Source: Pseudomonas sp. ICMP22404
Lineage (GTDB): Bacteria > Pseudomonadota > Gammaproteobacteria > Pseudomonadales > Pseudomonadaceae
Length of the DNA stretch: 64,000 nucleotides
Reading direction: 5' to 3'
Assembly (NCBI RefSeq): GCF_006227205.1
Contig: NZ_VCNG01000001.1
Coordinates: 496,001 to 560,000, forward strand
Below the pieces are notes generated by a model, which saw only the letters and a list, made by a program, of their open reading frames with translations, did no database searches and was not told the DNA's origin. Both the position numbers and the translations under genes were made by a program. Shown here piece by piece: positions 17,729 to 27,139 of the stretch; position 1 is the first letter of the stretch, and the number at the start of each line of letters is the position of its first letter.

Positions 17729-17889
17729 GATTCGGGTTGTTTCCAGGCAAGGAGGTGGCGGAGTCAGCGGCAGATCTTCAAGCAATAGATGGTAACAATC
17801 AAGGCATGGGGAGGGGCCGTTCACGGGGCTATGACACCCGTCTCATTTCTCCCTCCCACAGCCTCCCTGGTCACCCGTTACCTGGATCT

Positions 17890-18606
17890 TCAAGCCGTCT
17901 TGCACGTCAACCAGGCGCTCCAGAACAGGCTGCTGAAGAAGCGGGTGGCATCGCCGAATCCGGACTCATGCAACAACGTCATGACGGCTGCCTCGGAATG
18001 CGGAGGGTCGGCACCTTCAAGGATCTTACCGAGCTTGACCTTCACTTCATCCGGACTTGCGCCGTGCTGCCGCCAGCGTTGTCCCCAGGCCGCCAGCAGC
18101 AACGGTTGGCTGGCATAAGCGTATTGGTTCCCCGCCACGACCAGAGGCGCCCCCGGTTTCAAATGGGCCCGTATGGACCGAAAGATCTGCCGCTTGGCTT
18201 CATCGCCCTCGAGGTGATGGAACACACCGATCAGGGTGGCGGCATCGTAAGACCCGTCCGCTGCCAGGTCCTCGACCTGACCGAGATGCAGGCGTGTTCT
18301 TTCAAGCAAGCCGTTCGCCTCCAACTGTTGCCTGGCGGCCTCCAGCATCGGCTCAGAAGGGTCGACGGCAGTGAAGCGCCAACCTGGCTCCAACGCTGCC
18401 ATTGCAATGATCTCCTGAGCCGTGCCGCCAGCGCCCACGACCAGTATGTTCGCCGAGCCTGTCTGATCGAGGCTTGCCGCCAGCATGCAGGCGGCCAAGT
18501 CTTGGCAGGCGTCATACCCGGCCAGCGCGATACGGCTTTGTCGACCGTATTCATTGGCTCGGGCGGCATCGAATTTTGCAGCTGAGGGGTGTGGGGATGA
18601 TTTCAA
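17890..18606 (-). CDS. SAM-dependent methyltransferase, class I
   Basis: A 238-aa protein with a Rossmann methyltransferase core: motif I ILVVGAGGTAQE, motif II FTAVDPSEPMLEAAR, motif III-like DLAADGSYDAATLIGVFHHL and a later LKPGAPLVVAGN. The substrate cannot be predicted. The start is taken as TTG 18606 because AGGAG lies 7 bases upstream; the ORF continues to another TTG at 18633 but without a site. It sits at the outer edge of the T6SS cargo region, transcribed with it, separated from eag by 160 bases with no gene. It need not be functionally linked to secretion. Confidence 0.88.
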   Translation of the reverse strand: MKSSPHPSAAKFDAARANEYGRQSRIALAGYDACQDLAACMLAASLDQTGSANILVVGAGGTAQEIIAMAALEPGWRFTAVDPSEPMLEAARQQLEANGLLERTRLHLGQVEDLAADGSYDAATLIGVFHHLEGDEAKRQIFRSIRAHLKPGAPLVVAGNQYAYASQPLLLAAWGQRWRQHGASPDEVKVKLGKILEGADPPHSEAAVMTLLHESGFGDATRFFSSLFWSAWLTCKTA

Positions 18607-18770
18607 GGCGGCTCTCCTATGTCCGAGAATCAAGCTACGTCACCCGTTGGGATAATAAAAATTCATTAATTTCATGCGCTACATTCCCATCAGGAATGGC
18701 AAGCTCTATTCGAATTGAATTCGACGCCAGGGTAAGCTTCCCTCCAGCCCCCATCTCGAGCCGCACAACG

Positions 18771-19148
18771 ATGAATAACCAGGCGATGCGCCGTGTGTTA
18801 ATGGCTTTGATTTTCCCGCTGATGTGCGCGCCCGTGCATGCGGCAACGTGGCAGATCTGCCGTCTGGAACTGCGCATCGTCGAGGTGCTGAAACAACCGT
18901 ATCCGCAGCTCCAGGCCGAGGTTCTGAAAGTAAGCCGCAAATCGCCCGCGATCGAATGTCCGGAGGAAGGCTCGAGCCTCACGTTCACGCCGGAAACCCC
19001 CGACTACCAAGCCACGCTGCCCCGCAAGCAATGGCCGGGGAAAGGGCAGTCGGTGCGTGTCGACTACCGGTATCTGGATGGCATTTGCAAGGGCGATGGC
19101 AATAACTATGCGTGCCGCATCAGGCATTACCCGGTGGTGGGTCGGTAG
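18771..19148 (+). CDS. Small exported protein of unknown function
   Basis: A 125-aa protein with a signal peptide (MRRVLMALIFPLMCAPVHA, cleavage likely after HAA or AHA-type site near residue 25). The mature part of about 100 residues has four cysteines (ICRLE, IECPE, GICKG, ACRIR), so two disulfides are likely in the periplasm. It reads as a compact beta domain. Start is ATG 18771; ATG 18786 is a good alternative that removes five residues. The upstream 160 bases are AT-rich and probably hold its promoter. Family not recognised. Confidence 0.7.
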   Translation: MNNQAMRRVLMALIFPLMCAPVHAATWQICRLELRIVEVLKQPYPQLQAEVLKVSRKSPAIECPEEGSSLTFTPETPDYQATLPRKQWPGKGQSVRVDYRYLDGICKGDGNNYACRIRHYPVVGR

Positions 19149-19149
19149 A

Positions 19150-19232
19150 CCGCTATCGCGAGCAGGCTCGCTCCCACAATGGATTGGGGTCGTTCGCAGA
19201 TCCCCTGGGGGAGCGAGCCTGCTCGCGATAAC
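19150..19232. repeat. REP doublet
   Basis: Inverted pair: CGCGAGCAGGCTCGCTCCCA at left and GGGAGCGAGCCTGCTCGCGA at right, immediately after the stop of the small exported protein. Confidence 0.9.
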
Positions 19233-19264
19233 AGCTTGACGGGCACTGGGCCACTGAAAAAAAG

Positions 19265-19308
19265 CCATAAAAAAGGGCATCCGACTCCCTCGTCATGCCC
19301 TTTTTCAT
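19265..19308 (-). terminator. Rho-independent terminator, hupA (bidirectional)
   Basis: The stem AAAAAGGGCAT / ATGCCCTTTTT encloses ccgactccctcgtc. Read on the minus strand it lies just downstream of hupA and ends in a run of T; the A/T flanks also let it work in the plus direction. Confidence 0.8.
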
Positions 19309-19346
19309 TGCTGCTTTATCCCCTCTGCCCGAGGAGCCCGTAGCAA

Positions 19347-19622
19347 TTACGGGTTGACGCTGTCCTTCAACATCTTGCCCGGTTTGAAAGCAACGGTGTT
19401 GCTGGCCTTGATTTTCACCGGCTCACCGGTTTGTGGGTTCTTGCCGGTGCGGGCGCCGCGGTGACGTTGCAGGAAAGTGCCGAAGCCCACCAGGGTGACG
19501 CTGTCCTTGCGGTGCAGGGCGCCGGTGATTTCTTCCAGGACGGCGTTGAGGACGCGGTTGGCTTGTTCTTTGGTGAGGTCTGCTTTTTCCGCGATGGCGG
19601 CGGCGAGTTCTGGTTTACGCAT
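19347..19622 (-). CDS. hupA: Nucleoid protein HU
   Basis: A 91-aa HU-family DNA-binding protein that bends and compacts DNA as a dimer. It starts MRKPELAAAIAEKADLTKEQ and has the beta-arm consensus GFGTFLQRHRGARTGKNPQTGE with the DNA-intercalating proline region, ending KIKASNTVAFKPGKMLKD. Length is typical. The order HU / rubredoxin reductase / rubredoxin on one strand is the conserved Pseudomonas arrangement around the HU-alpha gene, which is why I use hupA rather than hupB. It has its own terminator at 19265-19308. Confidence 0.93.
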   Translation of the reverse strand: MRKPELAAAIAEKADLTKEQANRVLNAVLEEITGALHRKDSVTLVGFGTFLQRHRGARTGKNPQTGEPVKIKASNTVAFKPGKMLKDSVNP

Positions 19623-19814
19623 GAATGAAGCCCCTTTGACGGTTTTTTTGTTGTTATGTCTGGACTGTTCTCTTGGGAAACAGCCTCTAAGGCACCGCAG
19701 GCTCTACACTGCGGCAGACGGGAGTGAGGATGGCACGGGCCCGGACACGACGCCAGTGTCCGCGCGACCTTTGTGGCATCAAAAGCATGGCTTTTGCGAC
19801 AGACCCCCCAGTAT

Positions 19815-20963
19815 TTACGCCAGCAAGGGCGGAAGTTCCTTGTTCAGGGCCAGTTTCTCCGTCACCGCTGTGCCTGTCAGGGCATAGCCCAGGAGGTTGC
19901 CTTCGGCGTCGCGGCACAACACCTTGATGTCGGAGCCCTGCCCTTCGACACTCCAGGTACCCTCACGGCCCCGTGGTGGCGGCGATACGACCAACGGGCA
20001 TACCGGTGTCTTCACAGTAATCGGCATCGGACCGTAGCCGACGGCGGTCGGATTGCCCGCCAGGGTCTGGGCCAGGGCGCGGGCGCAGCTCATCAGCGGC
20101 ATCACGTACAGCAGGTTCAAGCCATCGACCTCGGCGCAGTCGCCCAGGGCATAGATGTTGGCGTGGGATGTTTTCAGGTGGCGGTCGACCACCACGCCCC
20201 GATTGACCACCAGGCCGGCGGCGGCCGCCAGGTCGATACGCGGACGCAGGCCGATGGCCGAAACCACCAGGTCGCAGGCGATCACCTGGCCGTCGGACAG
20301 ATGCGCCTCCAACCCGTCGGCGACCCGTTGCAGGCGGTTGAGTACCGGCCCCAGGTGGAAGCGGGCACCCAGGCTTTCCAGTCCAGCCTGCACCGCAGCG
20401 GCGGCAGCCGGATGCAGCAGCGTCGGCATGACCTGCTCGCAGGGCGCCACCAGTTGCACTTCGTAGCCGCCGAGGATCAGGTCGTTGGCGAATTCACAGC
20501 CGATCAGGCCGGCGCCCAGCAACAGCACCCGGCGCTTGCCGGCGGCCGACGCACGAAAGCGGGCGTAGTCTTCCAGGTCATTGATGGGGAAGATCAGGTC
20601 CGCCGCGTCGCCTTGCACCGGCACGCGCACGGTTTCAGCGCCCCAGGCCAGGACCAGGTCGCGGTAGTTCAGCGCTTCTTCACCGATCCACAAGCGCTTG
20701 TGGCCCGGATCGATGCCGCTGATACGGGTGTGGGTGCGGACTTCAGCCTTCAGTTGCTCGGCCATGGTCCCCGGCTCGGCCATGCTCAGGCCGTCGGCGT
20801 CCTTGTTCTTGCCAAAGCCGGTGGAAAGCATCGGCTTGGAGTAGGAACGACCGTCGTCCGCGGTAATCAGCAGCAGCGGGGTCTCGCTATCGAGTTTGCG
20901 AAACTCCCGGGCCAGGTTGTAACCGGCCAGGCCGGTACCGACGATGACGACAGGTGCGCTCAT
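19815..20963 (-). CDS. alkT: Rubredoxin--NAD(P)H reductase (FAD)
   Basis: A 382-aa flavoprotein that passes electrons from NAD(P)H to rubredoxin. It has an N-terminal FAD-binding [10 protein letters not shown], a central NAD-binding [13 protein letters not shown] and the C-terminal FAD motif [11 protein letters not shown], the standard pyridine nucleotide-disulfide oxidoreductase layout. ATG 20963 is chosen because GGAG lies 6-7 bases upstream; an earlier in-frame ATG (20975) has none. The rubredoxin gene lies 34 bases upstream on the same strand, so the two redox partners form an operon. The symbol follows common use for this enzyme class. Confidence 0.92.
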   Translation of the reverse strand: MSAPVVIVGTGLAGYNLAREFRKLDSETPLLLITADDGRSYSKPMLSTGFGKNKDADGLSMAEPGTMAEQLKAEVRTHTRISGIDPGHKRLWIGEEALNYRDLVLAWGAETVRVPVQGDAADLIFPINDLEDYARFRASAAGKRRVLLLGAGLIGCEFANDLILGGYEVQLVAPCEQVMPTLLHPAAAAAVQAGLESLGARFHLGPVLNRLQRVADGLEAHLSDGQVIACDLVVSAIGLRPRIDLAAAAGLVVNRGVVVDRHLKTSHANIYALGDCAEVDGLNLLYVMPLMSCARALAQTLAGNPTAVGYGPMPITVKTPVCPLVVSPPPRGREGTWSVEGQGSDIKVLCRDAEGNLLGYALTGTAVTEKLALNKELPPLLA

Positions 20964-20997
20964 GTTGCTCTCCATGGGGCCTTTACGTGAAGGATGA

Positions 20998-21165
20998 TCA
21001 GTTGATTTCGATCATTTCGAAGTCCATTTTGCCGACACCGCAGTCCGGGCAAAGCCAATCGTCTGGAACGTCCTCCCAGCGGGTGCCGGGCGCGATGCCA
21101 TCGTCAGGCCAGCCGTCAGCTTCGTTATAGATCAGGCCACAGACGATACATTGCCACTTCTTCAT
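20998..21165 (-). CDS. rubA: Rubredoxin
   Basis: A 55-aa protein, [18 protein letters not shown]... with two knuckles, CIVCG and CPDCG, that bind one iron through four cysteines, plus the conserved DDWLCPDCG tail. It is a soluble one-electron carrier. It is encoded directly upstream of its reductase. Most Pseudomonas genomes carry two tandem rubredoxin genes here; only one is present in this window. Confidence 0.95.
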   Translation of the reverse strand: MKKWQCIVCGLIYNEADGWPDDGIAPGTRWEDVPDDWLCPDCGVGKMDFEMIEIN

Positions 21166-21340
21166 TCCAATTCTTCCTCAAGATGTCAGGCCTTGGCCGG
21201 TATTTTCCGACTCAGGGCCGTTTTGTACTGATGGCTCGCGGCAGATGCAAGCACGATCGGCAGGCCGCAGGCCGGGCCAGTCAAAACCAGCGTCCGACAT
21301 GGTAAGCTCGCGGCCTCATTTGCTGCCATTCAAGACTTCT

Positions 21341-21904
21341 GTGCCGCATACAAATTCGATATTTCCTACACTTCAATGGCAGCCCCGGCACCTGCTGTCA
21401 CCTCGCCCCGATGCCGGTGTACTCGACTGGCTGTTCGACGAAGGCTCCCTGACCCGGCGCCTCACGCACCTGTCGGACGGACATTTCAGTGTGGCACCGT
21501 TGTTCGAGGGCTGGCAGCCGCTGCGCGACGACGAGTGTGCCGCGCTGGACCTGGCTCCTGGCAGCGAAGGCTGGGTGCGCGAGGTGTATCTGCACGGCCA
21601 CGGCGAGCCCTGGGTGTTCGCCCGCAGCGTGGCGGCCCGCAGTGCATTGCAGGGCGACGGCTTGCAGATGGACGAACTGGGCAGCCGATCCCTGGGTGAG
21701 CTGCTGTTTAGCGACCAGGCTTTCCAGCGCGGGGCCATCGAGGTGTGCCATTACCCCGAGCCATGGTTGCCGCACGAGGTGCGCGCCGCTGAGTTGTGGG
21801 GCCGGCGCTCGCGTTTCGATCGCGGGGCGTTGAGTGTGCTGGTCGCGGAAATCTTCCTGCCGCGCCTGTGGAGCGTCGCCCGCGCCTATTCGGAGACTTG
21901 CTGA
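21341..21904 (+). CDS. ubiC: Chorismate pyruvate-lyase UbiC
   Basis: A 187-aa enzyme converting chorismate to 4-hydroxybenzoate and pyruvate, the first committed step of ubiquinone synthesis. Family features include [20 protein letters not shown] and [11 protein letters not shown], with the C-terminal [23 protein letters not shown] 21341 gives the usual family length; the ORF extends to ATG 21299 and 21245 but those would add 14-32 residues without a clear ribosome site, so the start is uncertain. The stop overlaps the ubiA start by one base, and the two genes act in sequence. Confidence 0.93.
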   Translation: MPHTNSIFPTLQWQPRHLLSPRPDAGVLDWLFDEGSLTRRLTHLSDGHFSVAPLFEGWQPLRDDECAALDLAPGSEGWVREVYLHGHGEPWVFARSVAARSALQGDGLQMDELGSRSLGELLFSDQAFQRGAIEVCHYPEPWLPHEVRAAELWGRRSRFDRGALSVLVAEIFLPRLWSVARAYSETC

Positions 21905-22794
21905 TGTACTTGCAACTGCTCAAATCCTTGAATCGCTTGAACCCGCGGGCGTGGGACTTCGTGCAATTGACCCGCATGGACAAGCCCATCGGCATCTATC
22001 TGCTGCTGTGGCCGACCCTGTGGGCACTGTGGATTGCCGGCGACGGCTCGCCGTCGCTGGCCAACATCGTGATATTTGTTCTCGGCGTGACGCTGACCCG
22101 GGCCGGTGGCTGCGTGATCAACGATTGGGCCGACCGCAAGGTGGACGGCCACGTCAAGCGCACCGCACAGCGCCCGCTGGCCAGCGGCAAGATCAGTTCG
22201 AAAGAAGCCCTGGTGTTCTTCGCCGTGCTGATGGCTGTGAGTTTCCTGCTGGTGCTGTGCACCAACACGCCGACGATTTTGCTGTCCTTTGGCGGGCTGG
22301 CGCTGGCCCTCACCTACCCGTTCATGAAGCGTTACACCTACTACCCGCAGGTGGTGCTGGGCGCGGCGTTCTCCTGGGGCATGCCAATGGCGTTCACCGC
22401 CGAAACCGGCCATTTGCCGGCGTCCGCGTGGTTGCTGTACATCGCCAACCTGCTGTGGACCGTGGCCTACGACACCTACTACGCGATGACCGACCGGGAC
22501 GATGATTTGCGGATCGGCGTGAAATCCACGGCGATTCTGTTTGGCGATGCCGACCGGGTGATCAATCTGACGCTGCAGGGCCTGGCGCTGGGCTGCCTGC
22601 TGCTGGCCGGCTCGCAGTTCAAGCTGGGCGGCTGGTTCCACCTGGGGCTGCTGGTCGCCGCCGGGTGTTTTGCCTGGGAGTTCTGGTACACCCGTGGCCG
22701 GGACCGGATGCGCTGCTTCCAGGCGTTCCTGCACAACCATTGGGCGGGGTTGGCAATTTTCGTGGGGATTGTGCTGGATTATGGGTTGCGCTGA
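21904..22794 (+). CDS. ubiA: 4-hydroxybenzoate octaprenyl/nonaprenyl transferase UbiA
   Basis: A 296-aa inner-membrane prenyltransferase that joins the polyprenyl tail to 4-hydroxybenzoate. It has eight to nine predicted helices and both Asp-rich motifs: NDWADRKVD (first) and [12 protein letters not shown] (second), which bind Mg-diphosphate. Length is normal. It is translationally coupled to ubiC (stop/start share one base). The phoB region lies downstream. Confidence 0.97.
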   Translation: MYLQLLKSLNRLNPRAWDFVQLTRMDKPIGIYLLLWPTLWALWIAGDGSPSLANIVIFVLGVTLTRAGGCVINDWADRKVDGHVKRTAQRPLASGKISSKEALVFFAVLMAVSFLLVLCTNTPTILLSFGGLALALTYPFMKRYTYYPQVVLGAAFSWGMPMAFTAETGHLPASAWLLYIANLLWTVAYDTYYAMTDRDDDLRIGVKSTAILFGDADRVINLTLQGLALGCLLLAGSQFKLGGWFHLGLLVAAGCFAWEFWYTRGRDRMRCFQAFLHNHWAGLAIFVGIVLDYGLR

Positions 22795-22801
22795 GGCTAA
22801 C

Positions 22802-22846
22802 TGTGGCGAGGGGCGGTGCGACGTTTCGCTAAATCCCCTCGCCACA
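22802..22846. repeat. Inverted repeat of the TGTGGCGAGGGG family
   Basis: TGTGGCGAGGGG and its complement CCCCTCGCCACA flank a 21-base centre. This second Pseudomonas repeat family also occurs at 26945 and 52102. Lying just after ubiA, it may also act as a transcription stop or mRNA stabiliser. Confidence 0.8.
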
Positions 22847-22878
22847 ATTGAATTTCACTAGCCCAAGCAGGTGGTTCG

Positions 22879-23262
22879 TCAGTCGGCCTTCGCAGCCTTC
22901 CAGGCGCCATCCATCAGGCCATCACCGGTCTTGTCCCCGGGCGCCTTGTCCTTGATGAAGGTGTACAACGGCTTGCCGTCGTAGGCCCACTGCATCGAGC
23001 CGTCGTCTCGCTTGATCACGGTCCATTCGCCCATGGACTTGTCGGTGTCCGTCGCCATGAGCGGTGGCCAGTTGGTTGCGCATTGGCCATTGCACATCGA
23101 CTTGGCCCCTGCGTCCTTGGCAAACGTATACAGCGTCATACCTTTGTGGTCCGTCAGCATGCCGTCCTTTTCCATCGCCGGCTCAGCCGCGAAGGCCAGC
23201 GCCGGAAGCGCCAGGGCAGCCGTTACCGCCAATGCCTTGAGGGATTGCGTGAAATAAGTCAT
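22879..23262 (-). CDS. Exported protein with paired COG4315-type repeats
   Basis: A 127-aa protein with a signal peptide (MTYFTQSLKALAVTAALALP...AFA). The mature part holds the two repeats typical of the secreted-repeat family: GMLTDHKGMTLYTFAKD followed by CNGQCATNWPPL, and DDGSMQWAYDGKPLYTFIKD. Proteins of this type are periplasmic or lipoproteins of unknown function. There is no lipobox cysteine, so it is probably soluble in the periplasm. It is divergent from phoB, but no Pho control is implied because the Pho box lies much nearer phoB. Confidence 0.85.
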   Translation of the reverse strand: MTYFTQSLKALAVTAALALPALAFAAEPAMEKDGMLTDHKGMTLYTFAKDAGAKSMCNGQCATNWPPLMATDTDKSMGEWTVIKRDDGSMQWAYDGKPLYTFIKDKAPGDKTGDGLMDGAWKAAKAD

Positions 23263-23342
23263 GGAAACCTTCTTTGGTGGTTGTCAGGATTCAGACTGAA
23301 AAGCGTAGTCCAGAATCCTCCTTGCCGTCGGACGCGGAAATA

Positions 23343-23360
23343 CTGTCACACGACTGCAAT
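23343..23360 (+). promoter_or_regulatory. Pho box upstream of phoB
   Basis: Two 7-base half-sites separated by 4 bases, CTGTCAC-acga-CTGCAAT, compared with the consensus CTGTCAT-N4-CTGTCAT. It ends 53 bases before the phoB start, as expected for PhoB autoregulation. Confidence 0.7.
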
Positions 23361-23413
23361 AATTCCGTTATCTAATGCGGCGCAAGACAGTTAAATGACA
23401 AGAGGATTACCCC

Positions 23414-24103
23414 ATGGTTGGCAGGAGCATTCTGATCGTCGACGACGAGGCGCCCATCCGCGAGATGATTGCCGTTGCGTTGGAGATGGCCGGCTATGAC
23501 TGCATGGAAGCAGAGAACTCCCAACAGGCCCATGCCATCATCGTTGACCGCAAGCCCGACCTGATCCTGCTGGACTGGATGTTGCCCGGCACGTCTGGCA
23601 TCGAGCTGGCGCGACGCCTCAAGCGTGATGAGCTGACCGGGGACATCCCGATCATCATGCTCACCGCCAAGGGCGAAGAAGACAACAAGATCCAGGGCCT
23701 GGAAGTGGGTGCGGATGATTACATCACCAAGCCGTTTTCCCCACGGGAGCTGGTGGCGCGCTTGAAAGCCGTGTTGCGCCGCGCCGGGCCAACCGATGGC
23801 GAAGCGCCAATTGAAGTCGGCGGCCTGCTGCTGGACCCCATCAGCCACCGCGTGACCATCGACGGCAAACCCGCCGAGATGGGCCCGACCGAATACCGCC
23901 TGCTGCAATTCTTCATGACCCACCAGGAGCGCGCCTACACCCGCGGGCAACTGCTGGATCAGGTCTGGGGCGGCAACGTCTATGTCGAGGAGCGCACCGT
24001 GGATGTGCACATCCGTCGCCTGCGCAAAGCCCTCGGTGACGCCTACGAGAATCTGGTACAAACCGTACGTGGCACCGGTTATCGTTTTTCTACCAAGGCC
24101 TGA
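23414..24103 (+). CDS. phoB: Phosphate regulon response regulator PhoB
   Basis: A 229-aa OmpR/PhoB-type regulator. The receiver domain (1-120) has acidic pair D10/D11, phospho-acceptor D54 ([10 protein letters not shown]), T84 and K106. The C-terminal winged helix (about 130-229) has the DNA-recognition segment [17 protein letters not shown] and ends GTGYRFS. Phosphorylated PhoB activates promoters with Pho boxes, here its own and those of pstS and pstC. phoR follows 45 bases later. Confidence 0.98.
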   Translation: MVGRSILIVDDEAPIREMIAVALEMAGYDCMEAENSQQAHAIIVDRKPDLILLDWMLPGTSGIELARRLKRDELTGDIPIIMLTAKGEEDNKIQGLEVGADDYITKPFSPRELVARLKAVLRRAGPTDGEAPIEVGGLLLDPISHRVTIDGKPAEMGPTEYRLLQFFMTHQERAYTRGQLLDQVWGGNVYVEERTVDVHIRRLRKALGDAYENLVQTVRGTGYRFSTKA

Positions 24104-24148
24104 CCCGAGCCCTGACCGCCCGACAAGCTGACAAGGACGCGCGCTCAA

Positions 24149-25471
24149 TTGAATCAAAACTGGCATGGCACCCTGATTCGCCACATGTTGTTGCTGGTGA
24201 CCGGCTGTTTGCTGATCGGCCTGATCAGTGGCTATTACGGCTGGAGCCTCGCCGCGGGCCTGGGGCTTTACCTGGCCTGGACCCTCAAGCAGTTGCTGCG
24301 CCTGCATGAATGGCTGCGCCTGCACAAACCCGACGAGGCGCCACCCGACGGCTACGGCCTGTGGGGCGAGGTGTTCGACAGCATCTATCACCTGCAACGT
24401 CGCGACCAGCGCGTTCGCGGCCGCCTGCAGGCGGTAATCGACCGGGTCCAGGAATCCACTGCCGCCCTGAAAGACGCGGTGATCATGCTCGACAGCGACG
24501 GCAACCTGGAGTGGTGGAACCGCGCCGCCGAGACCCTGCTGGGCCTCAAGACGCCCCAGGACAGCGGTCAGCCGGTGACCAACCTGGTACGTCATCCGCG
24601 CTTCAAGGAATATTTCGAACAGGACAACTACGCCGAGCCCCTGGAGATTCCCTCGCCCACCAACGACCGGGTGCGCATCCAGTTGTACATCACCCGCTAC
24701 GGCAACAATGAGCACTTGATGCTGGTGCGCGACGTCACGCGCATCCATCAATTGGAACAGATGCGCAAGGACTTCATCGCCAACGTATCCCATGAGCTGC
24801 GCACGCCGTTGACGGTGATCTGCGGTTACCTGGAAACCCTGCTCGACAACGTCGAAGAGGTGAATCCGCGCTGGAGTCGGGCCTTGCAGCAGATGCAGCA
24901 GCAGGGCGGGCGCATGCAGACCCTGCTCAACGATTTGCTGTTGCTGGCAAAACTGGAGGCCACCGATTACCCGTCGGACAACCAGCCGGTGCCCGTCGAC
25001 GACCTGCTGCAGATCATCAGCGAGGATGCCCAGGAGCTGTCCGGGCCCAAGCGGCAGACCATCACCCTGGAGGTCGACCCTGCGGTGCAACTCAAGGGCA
25101 GCGAGGCGGAACTGCGCAGCGCGTTTTCCAACCTGGTGTTCAACGCGGTCAAGTACACGCCGGAACAAGGCCGGATCCACATCCGTTGGTGGGGCGATGT
25201 GCAAGGTGCCCACCTGAGTGTGCAGGATTCGGGCATCGGCATCGACAGCAAACACCTGCCACGGCTGACCGAGCGCTTCTACCGCGTCGACTCCAGTCGC
25301 AACTCCAACACGGGAGGCACCGGGTTGGGCCTGGCGATCGTCAAGCACGTATTGCTGCGCCATCGCGCACGCATGGAAATCAGCAGCGTACCCGGCCACG
25401 GCAGCACGTTTACCTGCCATTTCGCCCCGGCACAGGTGGTTCGCGCGCGCCTCACCAACCCCGCCGATTGA
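24149..25471 (+). CDS. phoR: Phosphate regulon sensor kinase PhoR
   Basis: A 440-aa membrane histidine kinase. Two hydrophobic stretches (about 12-28 and 31-47) anchor it with almost no periplasmic domain, as in other PhoR, which senses phosphate through PstSCAB-PhoU. A short PAS domain (about 100-200; AVIMLDSDGNLEWWN) precedes the H-box with His215 (VSHELRTPLT), then N-box VFNAVKYTPE, DSGIGI and GTGLGL. The start is TTG 24149, the only candidate giving the full first membrane helix; AAGGA lies about 12 bases upstream. It pairs with PhoB. Confidence 0.96.
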   Translation: MNQNWHGTLIRHMLLLVTGCLLIGLISGYYGWSLAAGLGLYLAWTLKQLLRLHEWLRLHKPDEAPPDGYGLWGEVFDSIYHLQRRDQRVRGRLQAVIDRVQESTAALKDAVIMLDSDGNLEWWNRAAETLLGLKTPQDSGQPVTNLVRHPRFKEYFEQDNYAEPLEIPSPTNDRVRIQLYITRYGNNEHLMLVRDVTRIHQLEQMRKDFIANVSHELRTPLTVICGYLETLLDNVEEVNPRWSRALQQMQQQGGRMQTLLNDLLLLAKLEATDYPSDNQPVPVDDLLQIISEDAQELSGPKRQTITLEVDPAVQLKGSEAELRSAFSNLVFNAVKYTPEQGRIHIRWWGDVQGAHLSVQDSGIGIDSKHLPRLTERFYRVDSSRNSNTGGTGLGLAIVKHVLLRHRARMEISSVPGHGSTFTCHFAPAQVVRARLTNPAD

Positions 25472-25504
25472 CACCGGTCGGCACTACCCCCTAGGCAATC
25501 GCCG

Positions 25505-25528
25505 AGTCAGCCGCTACATTGGCTGACT
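25505..25528 (+). terminator. Hairpin after phoR
   Basis: A perfect 8-bp stem AGTCAGCC / GGCTGACT with loop gctacatt, 33 bases after the phoR stop. A clear T-run does not directly follow, so termination is likely but not certain. Confidence 0.5.
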
Positions 25529-25595
25529 TATGCCTGCTTTTTCAGGCCCTCATTTTTAACCTCTACAGCCCTTACGGAACCTGCAAAACTCCATC

Positions 25596-26936
25596 ATGGA
25601 CCCTTCCCCTGGCTTGTCCCTCGTTACACTCTTCGCCGAATTCGGCATGATTCTTTTTGCTCTGATCCTGGTTCTGCTCAACGGTTTTTTCGTTGCGGCC
25701 GAATTCGCCATGGTCAAATTGCGCTCGACCCGGGTCGAAGCCATTGCCGACCAGAACGGCTGGCGGGGGCACATCCTGCGCACCGTTCACAGTCAGCTCG
25801 ATGCCTATCTGTCCGCCTGTCAACTGGGTATCACCCTCGCCTCCCTGGGCCTGGGCTGGGTGGGCGAGCCGGCGTTCGCCCACATCCTCGAACCGTTGCT
25901 GGACCTGGTGGGCGTTCAGTCGCCGGAGTTGATCAAGGGCATTTCGTTCTTCACCGCGTTCTTCATCATTTCGTATCTGCACATCGTGGTCGGTGAGCTG
26001 GCGCCCAAATCCTGGGCGATCCGCAAACCCGAGCTGCTGTCGCTGTGGACCGCCGTGCCGCTGTACCTGTTCTACTGGGCCATGTACCCGGCGATCTACC
26101 TGCTCAATGCCAGCGCCAACGCCATCCTGCGCATCGCCGGCCAAGGCGAACCCGGTCCCCATCACGAACACCATTACAGCCGTGAAGAGCTGAAGCTGAT
26201 CCTGCACTCCAGCCGTGGCCAGGACCCGAGCGACCAGGGCATGCGCGTCCTGGCGTCGGCGGTGGAGATGGGCGAGCTGGAAGTGGTGGACTGGGCCAAC
26301 TCCCGGGAAGACCTGGTGACGCTGGAATTCAACGCGCCGCTCAAGGAAATCCTGGCGCTGTTCCGACGCCACAAGTTCAGCCGTTATCCGGTGTACGACA
26401 GCGAGCGCCAGGAGTTCGTCGGCCTGCTGCACATCAAGGACCTGCTGCTGGAACTGGCGGCCCTGGACCACATTCCCGAGTCGTTCAACCTGGCCGAACT
26501 GACCCGTCCCCTGGAGCGCGTGTCGCGGCACATGCCGCTGTCTCAGTTGCTGGAGCAGTTCCGCAAGGGCGGCTCGCACTTCGCCGTAGTCGAGGAAGCC
26601 GACGGCAATATCATCGGCTACCTGACCATGGAAGACGTACTGGAAGTGCTGGTGGGCGATATCCAGGACGAACACCGCAAGGCCGAGCGCGGCATCCTGG
26701 CGTACCAGCCGGGCAAGCTGCTGGTACGTGGCGATACGCCTTTGTTCAAGGTCGAGCGCCTGCTGGGGATCGACCTGGACCATATCGAAGCCGAGACCCT
26801 GGCCGGGCTGGTCTACGAAACCCTCAAGCGGGTGCCGGAAGAGGAAGAAGTGCTGGAAGTCGAAGGTCTGCGGATCATCATCAAGAAGATGAAAGGACCG
26901 AAGATCATTCTGGCGAAGGTGTTGATGCTCGATTGA
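25596..26936 (+). CDS. CNNM/CBS-domain membrane protein (hemolysin-C/CorC-like family)
   Basis: A 446-aa protein. The DUF21/CNNM transmembrane domain (about 1-200) has four helices and the signature LNGFFVAAEFAMVKLRSTRVE. A CBS pair follows (about 215-340: REDLVTLEFNAPLKEILALF, VIEEADG-type IIGYLTMEDVLEVLVGDI), then a C-terminal CorC/HlyC domain (about 360-440) ending EVLEVEGLRIIIKKMKG. The family is linked to Mg2+/Co2+ efflux or homeostasis; the hemolysin name is historical. It follows phoBR in the same direction as in other Pseudomonas, but a hairpin at 25505 may separate it. Confidence 0.92.
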   Translation: MDPSPGLSLVTLFAEFGMILFALILVLLNGFFVAAEFAMVKLRSTRVEAIADQNGWRGHILRTVHSQLDAYLSACQLGITLASLGLGWVGEPAFAHILEPLLDLVGVQSPELIKGISFFTAFFIISYLHIVVGELAPKSWAIRKPELLSLWTAVPLYLFYWAMYPAIYLLNASANAILRIAGQGEPGPHHEHHYSREELKLILHSSRGQDPSDQGMRVLASAVEMGELEVVDWANSREDLVTLEFNAPLKEILALFRRHKFSRYPVYDSERQEFVGLLHIKDLLLELAALDHIPESFNLAELTRPLERVSRHMPLSQLLEQFRKGGSHFAVVEEADGNIIGYLTMEDVLEVLVGDIQDEHRKAERGILAYQPGKLLVRGDTPLFKVERLLGIDLDHIEAETLAGLVYETLKRVPEEEEVLEVEGLRIIIKKMKGPKIILAKVLMLD

Positions 26937-26944
26937 GCATCGCC

Positions 26945-27115
26945 CTGTGGCGAGGGGGTTTATCTGTGGCGAGGGGATTTATCCCCGTTGGGCTGCGCAG
27001 CAGCCCCATACAGCCTACTCAATCTGCCTGAAACACCGCGTTGCTGGTGTTCAGGGCTGCTTCGCAGCCCAGCGGGGATAAATCCCCTCGCCACAGATAG
27101 ATCCTCTCGCCACAA
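26945..27115. repeat. Large composite inverted repeat (TGTGGCGAGGGG family)
   Basis: The left arm TGTGGCGAGGGGATTTATCC plus TTGGGCTGCGCAGCAGCCC pairs with a right arm GGGCTGCTTCGCAGCCCAGC plus GGGATAAATCCCCTCGCCAC. The centre holds a smaller stem, AACACC/GGTGTT. It fills the space between convergent genes and may stop transcription from both sides. Confidence 0.85.
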
Positions 27116-27139
27116 AAACTCCCTCGGCACACCTCCAAT

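Noticed and set aside
19687..19927. Small frames between hupA and the rubredoxin reductase
   Set aside because: They run through the reductase 3' end and the hupA promoter region with no family match or ribosome site.
23372..25474. 700-aa minus-strand frame opposite phoB-phoR
   Set aside because: Antisense of both genes; it also covers the intergenic region without a plausible start.
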